Both the position numbers and the translations under genes were made by a program. A stretch of 64,000 nucleotides of DNA from positions 1,325,001-1,389,000 of the forward strand of contig CAJNDS010001890.1 in the NCBI GenBank assembly GCA_905221605.1. Direction: 5' to 3'. The stretch is from Symbiodinium natans (lineage: Eukaryota; Sar; Dinophyceae; Suessiales; Symbiodiniaceae). Positions within the stretch are counted from its first letter, which is position 1. Every line of letters begins with the position of its first letter. Below the pieces are notes generated by a model. That model did not search any database. It saw nothing but the letters and a program-made list of their open reading frames with translations, and was not told the origin of the DNA. Positions 53,701-62,980 of this stretch are shown one piece after another.

Positions 53701-54493
53701 TCCTCCGACCCAACCTAGGATCGAGTAAAAGAGAAAGAAAAAACTTTCGGCGAACACTTTCGTGCAAACGTTTCGGTCAAAACTTTCGCTCAAAACTTTT
53801 TGGGACCCAAACCCTATACAATTTCTATAAGCCTAAACCCTAAACCCCAAACCCTGAACCCCCGACCGGTCCCCATTTTGGAGGCCGACAAGGCGGCGAA
53901 GAAGTCCAACCAAGAAGCAGACGCACCCGCAATGGTGTCAGGAGCTCAGGGTTTAGGGTTTAGGGTTTAGGGTTTGTAAGGTTTAGGGTGCTGCAAGCAC
54001 CCAGGCGCGCGCCCCGACTTGTGGAGCCCCACCCCCGCTTGCGCTCCACCCTCACCTTGACCTTTGCGCGTTCAGGGTTTCCTTGCTTTCTGATCGTGCT
54101 CATGTATATCATCCTTGTTCTGGGAGGCACCCGAAGTCACTGTGTCCGAGATTTTGGTGCTGGGGTTGGGGGTTGGCTGATACCTTCACCCCTGGTGTTG
54201 CGGGTCGTTGCGAGGGATGATGCACGTCCTAACAGGGGTCTGCGTCGAGGCACTGGTCCGGATCCTGGAAGTGGGGCTGGCAGCCGCCTTCGCCCTGGCG
54301 ATGCTGCAAGCCTTTGCAAGAGGGCATCTGGGAGGGCCAAAAAGTTTGGGACGCCTTCGCCCTTGGCGAACAACCTTCCGATGCCCGTTCTGGGCCGGAG
54401 GGGCTTACGCAGACCTCAGGGGCCTGCCAGGCAGGAGCCTTCCAGGCAGGGCCTCCCAGTTCAACTGAAAAAATTGCTTGGTTTAGGATTTAA
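47744..54493 (+). CDS. Zinc-finger protein gene
   Basis: ATG 47744 begins MGLKSQRQKQARKEL. Proposed exons: 47744-47801, 48257-48322 (or a shorter form with a GC donor), 48518/48523-48574, 48885-48952, 50384-50469 (GA donor), 50843-51007, 51635-51662, 51899-51981, 53884-53950, 54321-54493 (stop TAA). Zinc-finger signatures are EQCPHC, HVCSFC, CLADHLHDRG, DSHVKSHHSFSCARCGQRF and AWKHHMRDVHG, i.e. several C-x2-C ... H-x3/4-H units, as in C2H2 proteins. A nucleic-acid-binding role is inferred from family knowledge. After the fingers come TEEGQATKEDRHTKLAKWV and an Ala/Gly/Pro tail. Phase holds from 48885 to the stop; the joint between the second and third exons is ambiguous. Introns carry the 192-bp hairpin, a 926-bp element and family B elements. 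Confidence 0.65.
48582..48773. repeat. 192-bp long hairpin in a zinc-finger gene intron
   Basis: Two arms of about 85 nt, starting CTCATTGCTCTGGGTTCTGG and ending CCTAGAGCAATGAG, are complementary with few mismatches around a loop of about 18 nt (GACGATATCTCCGTTACG). The intron runs from about 48575 to 48884. It could be a foldback element or a small-RNA precursor. Confidence 0.85.
49279..50204 (+). mobile_element. TIR element family C, 926-bp copy
   Basis: TTACAGGGTGGGGCCCC at the left, GGGGCCCCACCCTGTAG at the right. TTATAA-rich ends like the short copies, but the middle (about 49430-49990) is unique. It includes a degenerate tandem ATGTGTCCG repeat (49610-49845) that opens frames of 120-160 codons on both strands. 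I recognise no transposase. It lies in an intron of the zinc-finger gene. Confidence 0.8.
50264..50354 (-). repeat. CCCTAAA array, about 12 units
   Basis: Perfect units at the 3' end of a zinc-finger gene intron, 30 bp before the acceptor of exon 50384. Confidence 0.98.
51122..51257 (+). mobile_element. TIR element family B, copy 7
   Basis: Left TACTTGGAGGTTCTGGGTAC, right AGTACCCATGAACCTCCAGG. The inner words are in the opposite order to the 36.6 kb copy, consistent with inverted insertion. Confidence 0.8.
51548..51631 (+). mobile_element. TIR element family B-like, copy 8
   Basis: Left GTGGGTATTTAGAAGTAGGG, right CTACTTCTAAGTACCCATGA followed by CAGCTCCAAGTA. It ends at the acceptor of the zinc-finger gene exon 51635-51662. 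Confidence 0.6.
51986..52226 (+). mobile_element. TIR element family B, copy 9, split by a nested element
   Basis: Left ACTTGGAGGTTCGTGGTACT, right AGTACCACGAACCTCCAAGT, an almost perfect pair. The middle (about 52016-52118) is a copy of the family E element. It begins five bases after the exon 51899-51981. Confidence 0.85.
52016..52118 (+). mobile_element. TIR element family E, copy 2 (nested)
   Basis: Ends CTTACTTC and GAAGTAAG are inverted. The inner words CCTTATTTAGTAGGAATATT match the copy at 43.6 kb. Confidence 0.7.
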
Positions 54494-54512
54494 TGTTGAC
54501 CTCGTAATAATA

Positions 54513-54514
<2 letters not shown>

Positions 54515-54546
<32 letters not shown>
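54515..54546 (+). repeat. Long poly-C tract (about 30)
   Basis: One of several C or G homopolymers of 15-32 bases; others at 42107-42132, 38167-38186, 45091-45111, 35702-35716, 49143-49162 and 5573-5587. They are prone to assembly length errors. Confidence 0.95.
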
Positions 54547-54599
54547 TTCAATCAAACCCCCCCAAATAGAGTGGGGGCCCCTTTGAATAAGGATTCCTT

Positions 54600-54760
54600 T
54601 CCTTAGAGAGACTTAGAGAGGATCAGAGAGAATCACTCAGGATTCCTTTCCTTAGAGAGAATTAGAGAGGATCAGAGAGAATCAGAGAGGATCAGAAAGG
54701 ATCAGAGAGAATCAGAGAGGATCATAGGGAATCAGAGAGAATCAGAAAGAAGGGCTGGGA
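54600..54760 (+). repeat. GATCAGAGAGAATCAGAGAG minisatellite
   Basis: About 20-nt units GGATCAGAGAGAATCAGAGA, with two longer copies of GGATTCCTTTCCTTAGAGAG at the start. Confidence 0.9.
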
Positions 54761-54847
54761 GGGTTCTACGGGTCAGGGCTTGGTTAATATTAATATCCTA
54801 AACCCTAAACCCTAAACCCTAACCCTAAACCCTAAAGAGCTTTTTTT

Positions 54848-55060
54848 CAGGCAGGAATTTCCAGGAACTTTATTCCGAGGGGCAGATCTTTCAGGATTAT
54901 TTCCAGGGCACCGGCCTCCAAAGCTACCCCCTTTGCCAGAAAGATTTTTACAATCCTCTAGTAAGGCTCTCAAATAAAAAAACAGCAAGTTTCTCAGGAG
55001 TTTGGTTTTCAGGTTTCTCTTCGAAATCTGATCGCTTCATGTTTTCCTATAATTAAATCC
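54848..55060 (+). pseudogene. Duplicated exon, copy 1 (frame disturbed)
   Basis: After a poly-T CAG acceptor it reads GRNFQELYSEGQIFQDYFQG, like the copy at 55.3 kb, but extra A bases in a run (AATAAAAAAACAGC) shift the frame in its last third. About 450 bp separates the copies. Confidence 0.6.
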
Positions 55061-55243
55061 TAAACCCTAAACCCTTAACCCTAATTAAACCCCAGACCCT
55101 AAACCCTAAACCCTAAGACTTTAATTGCAGGGGCCCCTGGATTTAGAGACCAGGCCATACCCTTATCCCTAAACCCTAACCCTAACCCTAAACCCTTAAC
55201 CCTAATTCAACAAGACTCCACAACACCTAAGTAAACCTAAGCC

Positions 55244-55501
55244 ATGAACCCTAAACCTAATGAAACCATGAAGCGATCATTTGAAGATTTTTTGTCAGGC
55301 AGGAATTTCCAGGAACTTTATTCCGAGGGGCAGATCTTTCAGGATTATTTCCAGGGCACCGGCCTCCAAAGCTACCCCCTTTGCCAGAAAGATTTTTTCA
55401 ATCCTGTAGTAAGGCTCTCAAATAAAAATCTGCAAGTTTCTGATGAGTTTGGTTTTCAGGTTTCTCTTCGAAATCTGATCGCTTCATGTTTTCCTAATTA
55501 A
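55244..55501 (+). CDS. Exon-like ORF, copy 2 of a duplicated exon
   Basis: Open frame ending in TAA at 55501. The exon proper probably starts at 55299 after TTTTTGTCAG. It encodes GTGLQSYPLCQKDFF and DEFGFQVSLRNLIASCFPN. The upstream part (from ATG 55244) begins inside CCCTAAA-like sequence, so that start is doubtful. Family unknown. Confidence 0.5.
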   Translation: MNPKPNETMKRSFEDFLSGRNFQELYSEGQIFQDYFQGTGLQSYPLCQKDFFNPVVRLSNKNLQVSDEFGFQVSLRNLIASCFPN

Positions 55502-55837
55502 ATCCTAAACCATAAAACCCTTAACCCTCCCTCTCTTTTCTCTCCATAAACAAACAAAGAACAACGGACACCCCAAAAAAAATACAAGCCCCGACTGGCG
55601 TACTTTATTCCCAGGGCTTTATTATTGCGGCCGGGACACCTGGCGCACTTTAATTTACGGGGGTTTAGTAATACGAGGTTAACATTAGGGCTTAGGGTTT
55701 AGGGTTTAGGGCTTAGGGTTTAGGGTTTCGGGTTTCGCGTGATCACAAGGTTTCGGTAGCCACGAATACCGCTCATGTCGCTTCGCAGTGTGCTTGTAAA
55801 GGCACTGCTGGGGTGGTAGGGATTTAGTGTTTAGGGC

Positions 55838-55942
55838 AGGGATGTCCCGCCTTATACTGACAGTCCTTAATATGCATTCTCGTACCCCTTTCAGAATCCC
55901 TGTTAAGGATTGTTAGAAAAAAGGGGAACATCCCCTTAGGGT
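55838..55942 (+). mobile_element. TIR element family A, copy 3
   Basis: GGGATGTCCCGCCTTATACT at the left, and AGGATTGTTAG followed by GGGGAACATCCCC at the right, with the family word ACAGTCCTTAA inside. Confidence 0.7.
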
Positions 55943-56377
55943 TTGCCAGGTTGCTGTTGCCAGTTGGCTCCTAACCCGGTTTGCCCCCTGTAAGCCTGCA
56001 ACACTGGGACACCTTGCCAAATACGACCCCCAAAAGGGGTGTTGTGTTTTGTTGATTCAGAACAACCCCTCCCCTTCCCCCTCTTGTCTCTGCAAGAATG
56101 CGGTGCTCAGATTTGAAGAGACGGAAGGACAGGACAGGCCATCCACAAATTGAGAACCACATGTCATCTCCACCCCAGCCCGGCATCACGGAGACCTCTA
56201 CAACCCCTTACACCCCCCTCACACCCCCCTCGCACCCCCTTTACACCTTCCTGAAAGCGCCCTTACAACCCCTTTACACCCCCCGTACCGACTCCCCAAA
56301 CCAAGAGCCCCCGGCATCTTCTACCCTAAACCCCAAACCCTAAACCCTAAACTCTAAACCCCCGGCATCTTCTACTA

Positions 56378-56711
56378 GGCCCGAAGTCTACCGCCATATC
56401 TGCGAGCTCCTTGTGCTGCCAGCGACCTCCTCCTCCTCCTCCTCCTCCTTCAACCTTCCCTACTTGGAGCTTCATTTGGGTACTTATAAATCGGGTTTCG
56501 GGTGGAGGGTTTAGGGTTTCGGGTGTAGGGTTTAGGGTTCAGTGAAAATTATAAGTATAGTCATAAGTCGGGTAACTATGCTTGTGAACAGATTTAGGGT
56601 ACTTAGAGCCTACTTATACATACCCATGAACCTCCAAGTAGAGGAGCCCAGGAGTAACCCAGCAGCAAGCCACTACACGCCCTTTAAAGAGGCGGTTGAG
56701 GCACGAACTGC
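56378..56711 (+). CDS. Two exon-like pieces, gene unknown
   Basis: About 56378-56450 reads PEVYRHICELLVLPATSS after a CTAG acceptor. 56643-56711 reads EPRSNPAASHYTPFKEAVEA right after a family B element. Phase between them could not be confirmed. Confidence 0.4.
56462..56642 (+). mobile_element. TIR element family B, copy 10, with TTTAGGG array inside
   Basis: Left TACTTGGAGCTTCATTTGGG, right CATACCCATGAACCTCCAAG. Between them lies a variant telomere-like array (about 56496-56542). Confidence 0.75.
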
Positions 56712-57280
56712 TTTTTTTGGAGCGTGTTGTGGTTGCTAAAAAGTGAAGCTTAGAGGGTCGAAACCCTAAACCCTAAACCCTAAACCCTAAACCCTAAACC
56801 GAATTTCAAAGCCAGCGCTGGAAGGCTGTCGGGTCCTGTCAACTCGAACTTTTCGCCTCGAAACCTTAATCCCTACAATCTCCAAACCCTATAGACCCTA
56901 AACTCCAAAATCCCCAAACTCCCCAAACCCACGGTTTAGGGTTTTAGGGTCTTAGGGTTTAGGGGTTAGGGTTTTGGGTTTTGGGGTACAATCCCTAAAC
57001 CCTCTAAACCCATAACCCTAAAAAGGCCTTCCAACCCTAGACCATATCCCCCCTACCCACCCGAAGGCCTAAACCCTAAGCATGAAGACATCGAGCCCCA
57101 ATCGGTCCAGGCTTTGTGGTGCCGAAGTGGACTTGGGAGTGGATCTCGCCTCACAAGGCTTTTCAAGGGTTTGGGATTTGGGATTTAGGGTTTAGCCCTA
57201 AACCTTAAGCCCTAAACCCGTTTAGGGTTCAACCCTTTGGGGGTCAAGGGAAGGGGGTTAGAAGGGCTTACGTGAAGGTT

Positions 57281-57347
57281 CATGTGGGGCGACTATGATT
57301 ATAACCTTAGTTAGGGGGTACTTAAGCACATGAACTTTCAAGTAGGG
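57281..57347 (+). mobile_element. TIR element family B, copy 11 (short)
   Basis: Left GAAGGTTCATGTGGGG, right AGCACATGAACTTTCAAGTA, 67 bp in total. Confidence 0.55.
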
Positions 57348-57359
57348 GACAACCGTAAA

Positions 57360-57535
57360 CCCTAAACCCTAAACCCTAACCCCTCAACCCCTCAACCCCT
57401 CAACGCCTCAACGCCTAAACCCCTAAACCCCTAAACCCCTAAACCCCTAAACCCCTAAACCCCTAAACCCCCTAAACCCCCTAAACCCCCTAAACCCCTA
57501 AACCCCTAAACCCCTAGTTAACCCCTAAACCCCTA
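57360..57535 (-). repeat. Variant telomere-like array (CCCCTAAA, CCCCTCAA)
   Basis: Runs of eight-base units (AACCCCTA, AACCCCTC, AACGCCTA) rather than the seven-base unit. Confidence 0.9.
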
Positions 57536-57771
57536 ACTCCTCAACCATGTGGGTGGAGGGCAGACATGTCGAGCAGATCCTCCCTGCTCATCCCTAAACC
57601 CTAAACCCTAAACCCTACACCCTAAACCCTAAACCCTAAACCCTAAACCCTGCTCCTCCAGTTCCTTGCATTGCTTGAGCTTCGCCGTCAGCAGCGTGCG
57701 CCATGCCCCCCCCCAGTAATGTCTGCGCGCGCGCTCCCAAGAGCCCTGTGAACGAAAAGAAGCCGAAATGT

Positions 57772-57940
57772 AGGGTTTAGGGTTTACGGTTTAGGGTTTA
57801 GGGTTTGGGGTTTGGGGTTTGGGGTTTGGGGTTTAGGGTTTGGGGTTTGGGGTTTAGGGTTTAGGGTTTGGGGTTTAAGGTTTAAGGTTTAGGGTTTAAG
57901 GTTCAGGGTTTTGGGGTTTTGGGGCTTAGGGTTTAGTGAG
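57772..57940 (+). repeat. Variant telomere-like array (TTTGGGG, TTTAGGG)
   Basis: Mixed GTTTGGG and GTTTAGG units ending in GTTTTGGGG. A similar mixed array is at 50484-50590 and another at 27255-27340. Confidence 0.9.
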
Positions 57941-57953
57941 TGTTTAGGGCCAG

Positions 57954-58022
57954 CCAAAATTCTGCTTCCAGCCCCTCACCCCTGAAAGCCTGCAGGAGCT
58001 GTGTGTTGCCATTTGTTCCTAA
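57954..58022 (+). CDS. Exon-like piece with stop
   Basis: After GGCCAG it reads PKFCFQPLTPESLQELCVAI, then CS and a TAA stop. It follows a long run of variant TTTGGGG/TTTAGGG repeats. Confidence 0.45.
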   Translation, partial: PKFCFQPLTPESLQELCVAICS

Positions 58023-58037
58023 AACCTCTAAAGCCCC

Positions 58038-58145
58038 ATACTTGGAGCTTATCAGCAGGGTCATAAGTACCTCGAACTAAGGTTATAACCATAGTTCCCC
58101 TACTCATATCCTTGCTTACGAATACCCAGATGAACCTCCAAGCAT
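58038..58145 (+). mobile_element. TIR element family B, copy 12
   Basis: Left TACTTGGAGCTTATCAGCAG, right ATACCCAGATGAACCTCCAA. Confidence 0.6.
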
Positions 58146-58215
58146 CCTAAACCCGTAATTACACCCTAAACCCTAAACCCTAAACCCTGAACCCTAAACG
58201 TCAGGCCTCAGCTTC

Positions 58216-58536
58216 AAGTGCGCCATTGTCGGGCGCGCATGCGGCCAGGCGTCCAGTAGAGGCCTCAGCGTGCCCGGTGGTTCTCTCTTTTGCTAGAACT
58301 CTTAACCTGTTAACCCCCTAAACCCTAAACCCTAGACCCTAAACCCTATATTCCATCGGGTTTAGGGTCTGTAGGGTTTAGGGTCGAGAGGGTTTAGGGC
58401 TTAGGGTTTGGTGTCAGGTTTTTTTTTGCCACCTGCACCCGAAAAGGGCAGTTCCCCTTCTTCAGCACCTGTTTGGATTCCTGTAGACTACTTCCAGATT
58501 GATGAGGCTGCGCTGTGGCAAGTTCTGTTGAATTAG
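58216..58536 (+). CDS. Two exon-like pieces, second with stop
   Basis: About 58206-58272 reads SFKCAIVGRACGQASSRGLS after a TCAG acceptor. About 58430-58536 reads SSAPVWIPVDYFQIDEAALW, ending QVLLN and TAG. The two are separated by telomere-like sequence. Confidence 0.45.
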
Positions 58537-58677
58537 ACGCAGCGTAATCCCGTGCACCCTAAATTTGCCAAACCCTTCTACAGGCATGCACGCGTTGACA
58601 TGCCCCACCCACCCGGTGAAGCTTTTCTCCTGCAGGGTGGAGGGGGCTGATTCAGCAGTGAGGTTGCAAGCCAACTG

Positions 58678-59451
58678 ATATGAAGTAGGGTATATATTTC
58701 TGTTTTTGGTGAGTGTATACAAGGTTCCTTTTTTAAAAATTGGTGAGTGTATATACTGGGTGGCCTTTTTGGGGGTACAAGAAATATAAACCCTAAGGGC
58801 AAAAGCTGTCAACTTCAAGACAAAGATCTTTCAGCTGAATGGCCCACCTTTCGCATAAATGGCAAGTTCGTGCCGCCCACCTGGCTTACACAGGTATCGG
58901 ATTGCAAGCTTTTGCCTGTTCAGTTTCAAGAAATTATTTGCATTTCGCAATTGCCTCTGTCAACTTGGTGCAACATGGATCCTGTTGACATCAGGTGCAA
59001 CTTGCGTGGCATCACCAAAAGGTTCATTGCGGCCAAGAGGAGATATGAATGCTTCAAAAAACATTTTCTCAGGGTTATGGAGCTTGCTCATTTAAACGAT
59101 GCACGCCTTCCACACATCCTTTCCTCTGAGTGGACAATGGATTTCCGTTGTCATTTCTGTAAGCGACAAATGTTCTTCTGCAAAGCTCCTGACATGCTTC
59201 AATATTTTTGCTTCAAAGCTGTGCTGCTTGATGCAGACACGGTCGCTGATTGGGTTCAACGCTTTGATGACACCATTGACTCTATCTCCTCTATCCTTGC
59301 GAAGCTTAACCATTGATCAGTAAATTCACGTCCTCGACCACTGATGTTGTGTGCTTGCTAACCGTGCTTAGTACAAATCTAAGCTGTCTCACCTTGATAT
59401 GATTCACGACCTCCAGTCCGCAGTACAAGAAATATAAACCCTACTTCATAT
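58678..59451 (+). mobile_element. TIR element family F, long copy carrying an ORF (774 bp)
   Basis: Left ATATGAAGTAGGGTATATAT, right ATATAAACCCTACTTCATAT. The first ~120 bp match the short copy at 29.0 kb, including an internal copy of the right-end word ACAAGAAATATAAACCCTA (58779-58797) that recurs at 59424-59442. The extra ~620 bp between the two right-end words contains a 189-codon frame (58747-59316). It reads as a short element that gained a cargo segment. Confidence 0.75.
58747..59316 (+). CDS. ORF of 189 codons carried by a TIR element
   Basis: One uninterrupted frame from ATG 58747 to TGA 59316. The true start is uncertain, because the first ~20 codons lie in element sequence. The likely protein part includes MDPVDIRCNLRGITKRFIAA, a CHFCKRQMFFC cluster of Cys that could bind zinc, and a helical, acidic C-terminus ending SILAKLNH. 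It has no telomere-like repeats and no introns, unlike everything around it. No family was recognised. It may be a captured host gene fragment or a small element-encoded protein. Confidence 0.5.
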   Translation: MYILGGLFGGTRNINPKGKSCQLQDKDLSAEWPTFRINGKFVPPTWLTQVSDCKLLPVQFQEIICISQLPLSTWCNMDPVDIRCNLRGITKRFIAAKRRYECFKKHFLRVMELAHLNDARLPHILSSEWTMDFRCHFCKRQMFFCKAPDMLQYFCFKAVLLDADTVADWVQRFDDTIDSISSILAKLNH

Positions 59452-59466
59452 GAGACGCACTTGCAG

Positions 59467-59757
59467 AGCATCCCAGCCCGGCACCTCGACTCTGTCCCAC
59501 GACGGCTATGTCCACTCCACCAGCATTGATCTCAACTCCCAGAGGTTCACATGGCGCTCGAACAAACCAGCGTTGCTGTTTGAGCAAGCCAAGATGTTTC
59601 AACCAGCCCTAAACCCTAAACCCTAAAACCCTAAAACCCTAAACCCTAACCCTAAACCCTAAACCCTAAACCTTAACTCGGACCAGGGCTCAGAGGCGGT
59701 TCCGATGACCCTGTCTTGAACAAAGAGAGTGCACCCTTTATTCCTAAGTTACTCTAA
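59467..59757 (+). CDS. Two exon-like pieces right of the family F element
   Basis: 59467-about 59605 reads TSTLSHDGYVHSTSIDLNSQ and RSNKPALLFEQAKMFQPA. 59696-59757 reads GSDDPVLNKESAPFIPKLL and a TAA stop. The first begins 15 bp after the element end. Confidence 0.45.
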
Positions 59758-59854
59758 ACCCTAAACCCTAAACCTCAAACGCCGAACTCCCCGAAGCCAT
59801 GGAAAAGACCCAAACCCCCTGAAAGCCCTAACTTGATGGTTTCGGTTTTCCAAG

Positions 59855-59929
59855 TTGCTCTGGGACTGCCGACGAGGAGCTGCTGACATGATACGGCAAG
59901 AACAGCAGCCCCCCCGCAGCCAAGAGACA
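59855..59929 (+). CDS. Exon-like piece
   Basis: After TTTTCCAAG it reads LLWDCRRGAADMIRQEQQPP followed by RSQETK. It continues into a CA repeat. Confidence 0.4.
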
Positions 59930-60743
59930 AAGACGCGAGCGCGCGCCCTCACACACACACACACCACATGTTTTGTTTTTTTACGAAATGGCTGCCGGCC
60001 TAACCCTCAACCCTAAACACCATGCTGTTTAGACAGCCCAAACACCTTGGTGGAGGAACTCTTCTGAATTAAGCATCCACGAAAGGACCTCTAACTTGAG
60101 AAAGGGGCATCCCTGGATTCATTGGGGTAGGTGTAGGGTTTAGGGTTTAGGGTTCAGGGTTTAGGGTTTAGGGTTTAGGGTTTAGGGTTGTTTCTAAGCT
60201 CTTGGGATTTACCCTGCGGGTCCCAAGAAGCCCCCATGCCCCACATGGAGCATAAGTGAGGCTCAGCAAGGCCACCCCCCGACGCTTTGCTGCATTTTTT
60301 AGGGGGTTGGGGAGGGGGGGGTCTATACGTGAGCAAGGGTTTCAGGGTTTAGCGGTTTTCAAGGTTAGGGCTAAGGGCTTTCGGAATTTCACGGTTTTAG
60401 TAGTTTGCAGGGTTTGGGCTCAGGGGGAGTTGAGAGATTCCATGCCTAGAGAGCCCGACACTTTCAGGGACCTCCCTGTTACGTCCCGAAGGGTTCTAGC
60501 CAGTTATAGCCAGATATTGCTTCTGGGCTTCTTTCGGGCATCTTGCTCTCTTGTTAGTTTGGAGTTCTGCCCCCCAACCTCCTTCCAAAACCTCGTAAAC
60601 GCCTCGCCCCCCCAAAAAAAAACCACCACGAAACCCCAAACATGTTACCTAAACCCTCAACCCCCTCAAACCCTCAACCCTAAGCAACCTGGAACACTGG
60701 AGGGGGGGGGGGGCTAAACCCTAAACCGGGAGCCTTGGCTCAG

Positions 60744-60800
60744 GTTGCCCACACGCCAGTGTTTAAGTTTGGAGAACCAGAGCGCAGGAAGCCCCAGGAA
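60744..60800 (+). CDS. Exon-like piece
   Basis: After GGCTCAG it reads VAHTPVFKFGEPERRKPQE, followed by a GTTATG donor. Confidence 0.5.
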
Positions 60801-60841
60801 GTTATGGGGTTGAGGGTTTAGGGTTTAGGGTTAAGGGGTTG

Positions 60842-60954
60842 GGCTGTTCCCCCTTATACTAACAGTCCTTAATAGTGAATAATTAGGGATTACAATAGGG
60901 GGAGTGGGGGGGACTATGATCCCGTTGAAGGACTGTTAGTTATACATCCCAAGG
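60842..60954 (+). mobile_element. TIR element family A, copy 4
   Basis: CCCCCTTATACTAACAGTCC at the left is matched by GGACTGTTAGTTATACATCC at the right. The centre is AT-rich with poly-G. Confidence 0.75.
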
Positions 60955-61017
60955 TTTTAGGGTTCAAGGGTTGGAGGGTTCAGGGTTTAGCCTTCAAGGC
61001 TTGGAGGGTTCGGGGTT

Positions 61018-61140
61018 TTGGGTTCAAGGGTTGAGGGGTTCAAGGGTTGAGGGGTTCAAGGGTTGAGGGGTTGAGGGGTTGAGGGGTTGAGGGGTTGAGG
61101 GGCTGAGGGGCTGAGGGGTTGAGGGGTTGAGGGTTCAGGG
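61018..61140 (+). repeat. GGGGTTGA / GGGTTCAA minisatellite
   Basis: About twelve units of GAGGGGTT, probably derived from telomere-like sequence. Confidence 0.9.
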
Positions 61141-61144
61141 TTAG

Positions 61145-61240
61145 GAGATGCGGGGGACGAGCCTGTTTCAACATGGCTTTGGGTGTCGGGTACCCATTCA
61201 GGCTGCAGGTTCTCAAAATGGTGCCCATTCAGCCAAGCAT
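61145..61240 (+). CDS. Exon-like piece
   Basis: After GGTTAG it reads EMRGTSLFQHGFGCRVPIQA and continues AGSQNGAHSAKHM; a second frame is also open, so this is tentative. Confidence 0.35.
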
Positions 61241-62105
61241 ATGTTATAAACCTTGTATGTAAACGTATGTGTATTCACACAGGCACATATATAGTTAGTT
61301 ATATATATATACATATGTATGTGCACATGTATATTTGTATATTTGTATAATTGTATTCAGTATACTCGTACATCTGTATATTTGTATATTTGTATGTTTT
61401 TATTTTTGCATTTTTGTATATTTGTATGTGTAGTGTATGTAGTATGTATATATCTATAAACATATATATATATATGTTTATTTATTTATTTATATCGCGG
61501 GGAACTGGTTGTGACTTCACGCATATTCGTTCATTGCGGGGCTTATGAAGGCTTCCGAGATTTGCGGGGAGAGGTCGGGTAGTTGGGGGGGGGGGGGGGG
61601 TATTTCACAACACAGATCATAGTGTTTGAATTGTGTTTTGAAAGGGTCACCTATTTGGGGACTACGCGGTATGCCAAAAGCTTCGAGGCGTTCCGAGTAT
61701 GACTTCTGTCATTTCTTCAGCTAAGGGGTCTTTGGGTACGTAGTCTTTTGGAGTTCATGCAACGGTCCTGGAACGTTTCGTTCCAGGAGGGCCGTGGCAT
61801 GGTGAGATTGATATGTTGACCGATGGCTGCGAGGGTGTTTTTTTGTGATTTTGCTTCAAGCCCTAAGCCCTAGGCCACCAGCCCGGAAGTAAATTCAATC
61901 AAAGAAATGGCTTGAATGCAGATTGATGAGAGTATTCTCAAAGTTCCTATAACAAGGGTTATGTGGTCCTCGTTTGGGTAGGGGTGCTTTGAAAATATGT
62001 TTCCAGGCTTTTTTCCACTTCTAAGCATCAGGAGGGTCATGGAGGGCCATTTCCACGAACCGAAACCCTTCTTCGTGCCAAACCGCTGACAGCTAAGATT
62101 CGGCG

Positions 62106-62159
62106 ATGGCTGAAGCCATGGACGTTCCTGTCCCATCAGACGACGATGACGACCTTTGA
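62106..62159 (+). CDS. Exon-like piece with acidic C-terminus
   Basis: Reads MAEAMDVPVPSDDDDDL then TGA. It could be a last exon, because acidic tails followed by a stop are common in such positions, or a very short ORF. Confidence 0.4.
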   Translation: MAEAMDVPVPSDDDDDL

Positions 62160-62434
62160 GCAGACCCTAGACCCTAAACCCTAAACTCCAAGTTGAGCCA
62201 ATGGGCACAGCGATGGCGCACAAGGGCAGGTGGCCAGGCCCAAGTATTAGCATGTACCCCAAGCCCCTAATAAACCCTAAACCCCGAACTCCTCCCCCCC
62301 ACCCCTCCTCCACCACGCCTCTTCGCCATGAAACTAAAAACCCCTCGTTGAAATCCTTTAGGACGCTGCTTTATGGCATGCATGCCGCTCATACGTAATT
62401 GTATGTCAAACTGCTTCATTCAATTGTGTTCCAG

Positions 62435-62551
62435 AAGCTCTACAGCAATCTTCCGTGCCATCCTTTTGCCAGTCTGCTGCCTCTCCCTGAAGTGCACATC
62501 CGCTGCAAGCTTCGGGGGGACACCCTTGAAAAGGATCCCACCGACCCTTGA
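62435..62551 (+). CDS. Last-exon-like piece with stop
   Basis: After a TGTTCCAG acceptor it reads KLYSNLPCHPFASLLPLPEV, then HIRCKLRGDTLEKDPTDP and TGA. It has a good pyrimidine-containing acceptor and protein-like composition. Family unknown. Confidence 0.5.
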   Translation, partial: KLYSNLPCHPFASLLPLPEVHIRCKLRGDTLEKDPTDP

Positions 62552-62639
62552 CGCCCCGAACCACAGAGTAGGGGCTCATGATTGAGGGCTTCTCCGGCCA
62601 CCGGACATTCCTGTAACCCAGATTAGGAGGGCCAGTAGT

Positions 62640-62765
62640 ACCCTTGTTCCCCTTTTTTTGGGGGGTTGAGCTTCCCTTAACAACCCCTTTAACAAGGATG
62701 CCCACCAGTAGTACCCTTATTGCCCTTTTTTTGGGGGTTGAGCTTCCCTTCACAACCCCTTTAAG
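62640..62765 (+). repeat. Tandem pair of a ~70-bp unit, related to 63455-63545
   Basis: CCAGTAGTACCCTT then TTTTGGGG...GAGCTTCCCTT occurs at 62631 and 62702, and a diverged third copy starts at 63461. Confidence 0.8.
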
Positions 62766-62908
62766 CAAGAAAGGGCACGTCCCCTTGGTTGCCCCCGTAC
62801 CCTAAACCCTAAACCCCAAACCTTAAACCTTAAACCCTACACCCTAACCCCCAGGTTATTGGGTAACATAGCCCGAACCCTGCAAGCGCAGCGAGCCGCG
62901 CCACAAGA

Positions 62909-62980
62909 TTTAGGGTTTAGGGTTTAGGGTTTAGGGTTTAGGGTTTAGGGTTTAGGGTTTAGGGTTTAGGGTTTAGGGTT
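62909..62980 (+). repeat. TTTAGGG array, about 10 units
   Basis: Perfect units. Confidence 0.98.

Noticed and set aside
58462-58818. Minus-strand 118-codon ORF
   Set aside because: It overlaps a better + strand last-exon piece and the left end of the family F element.
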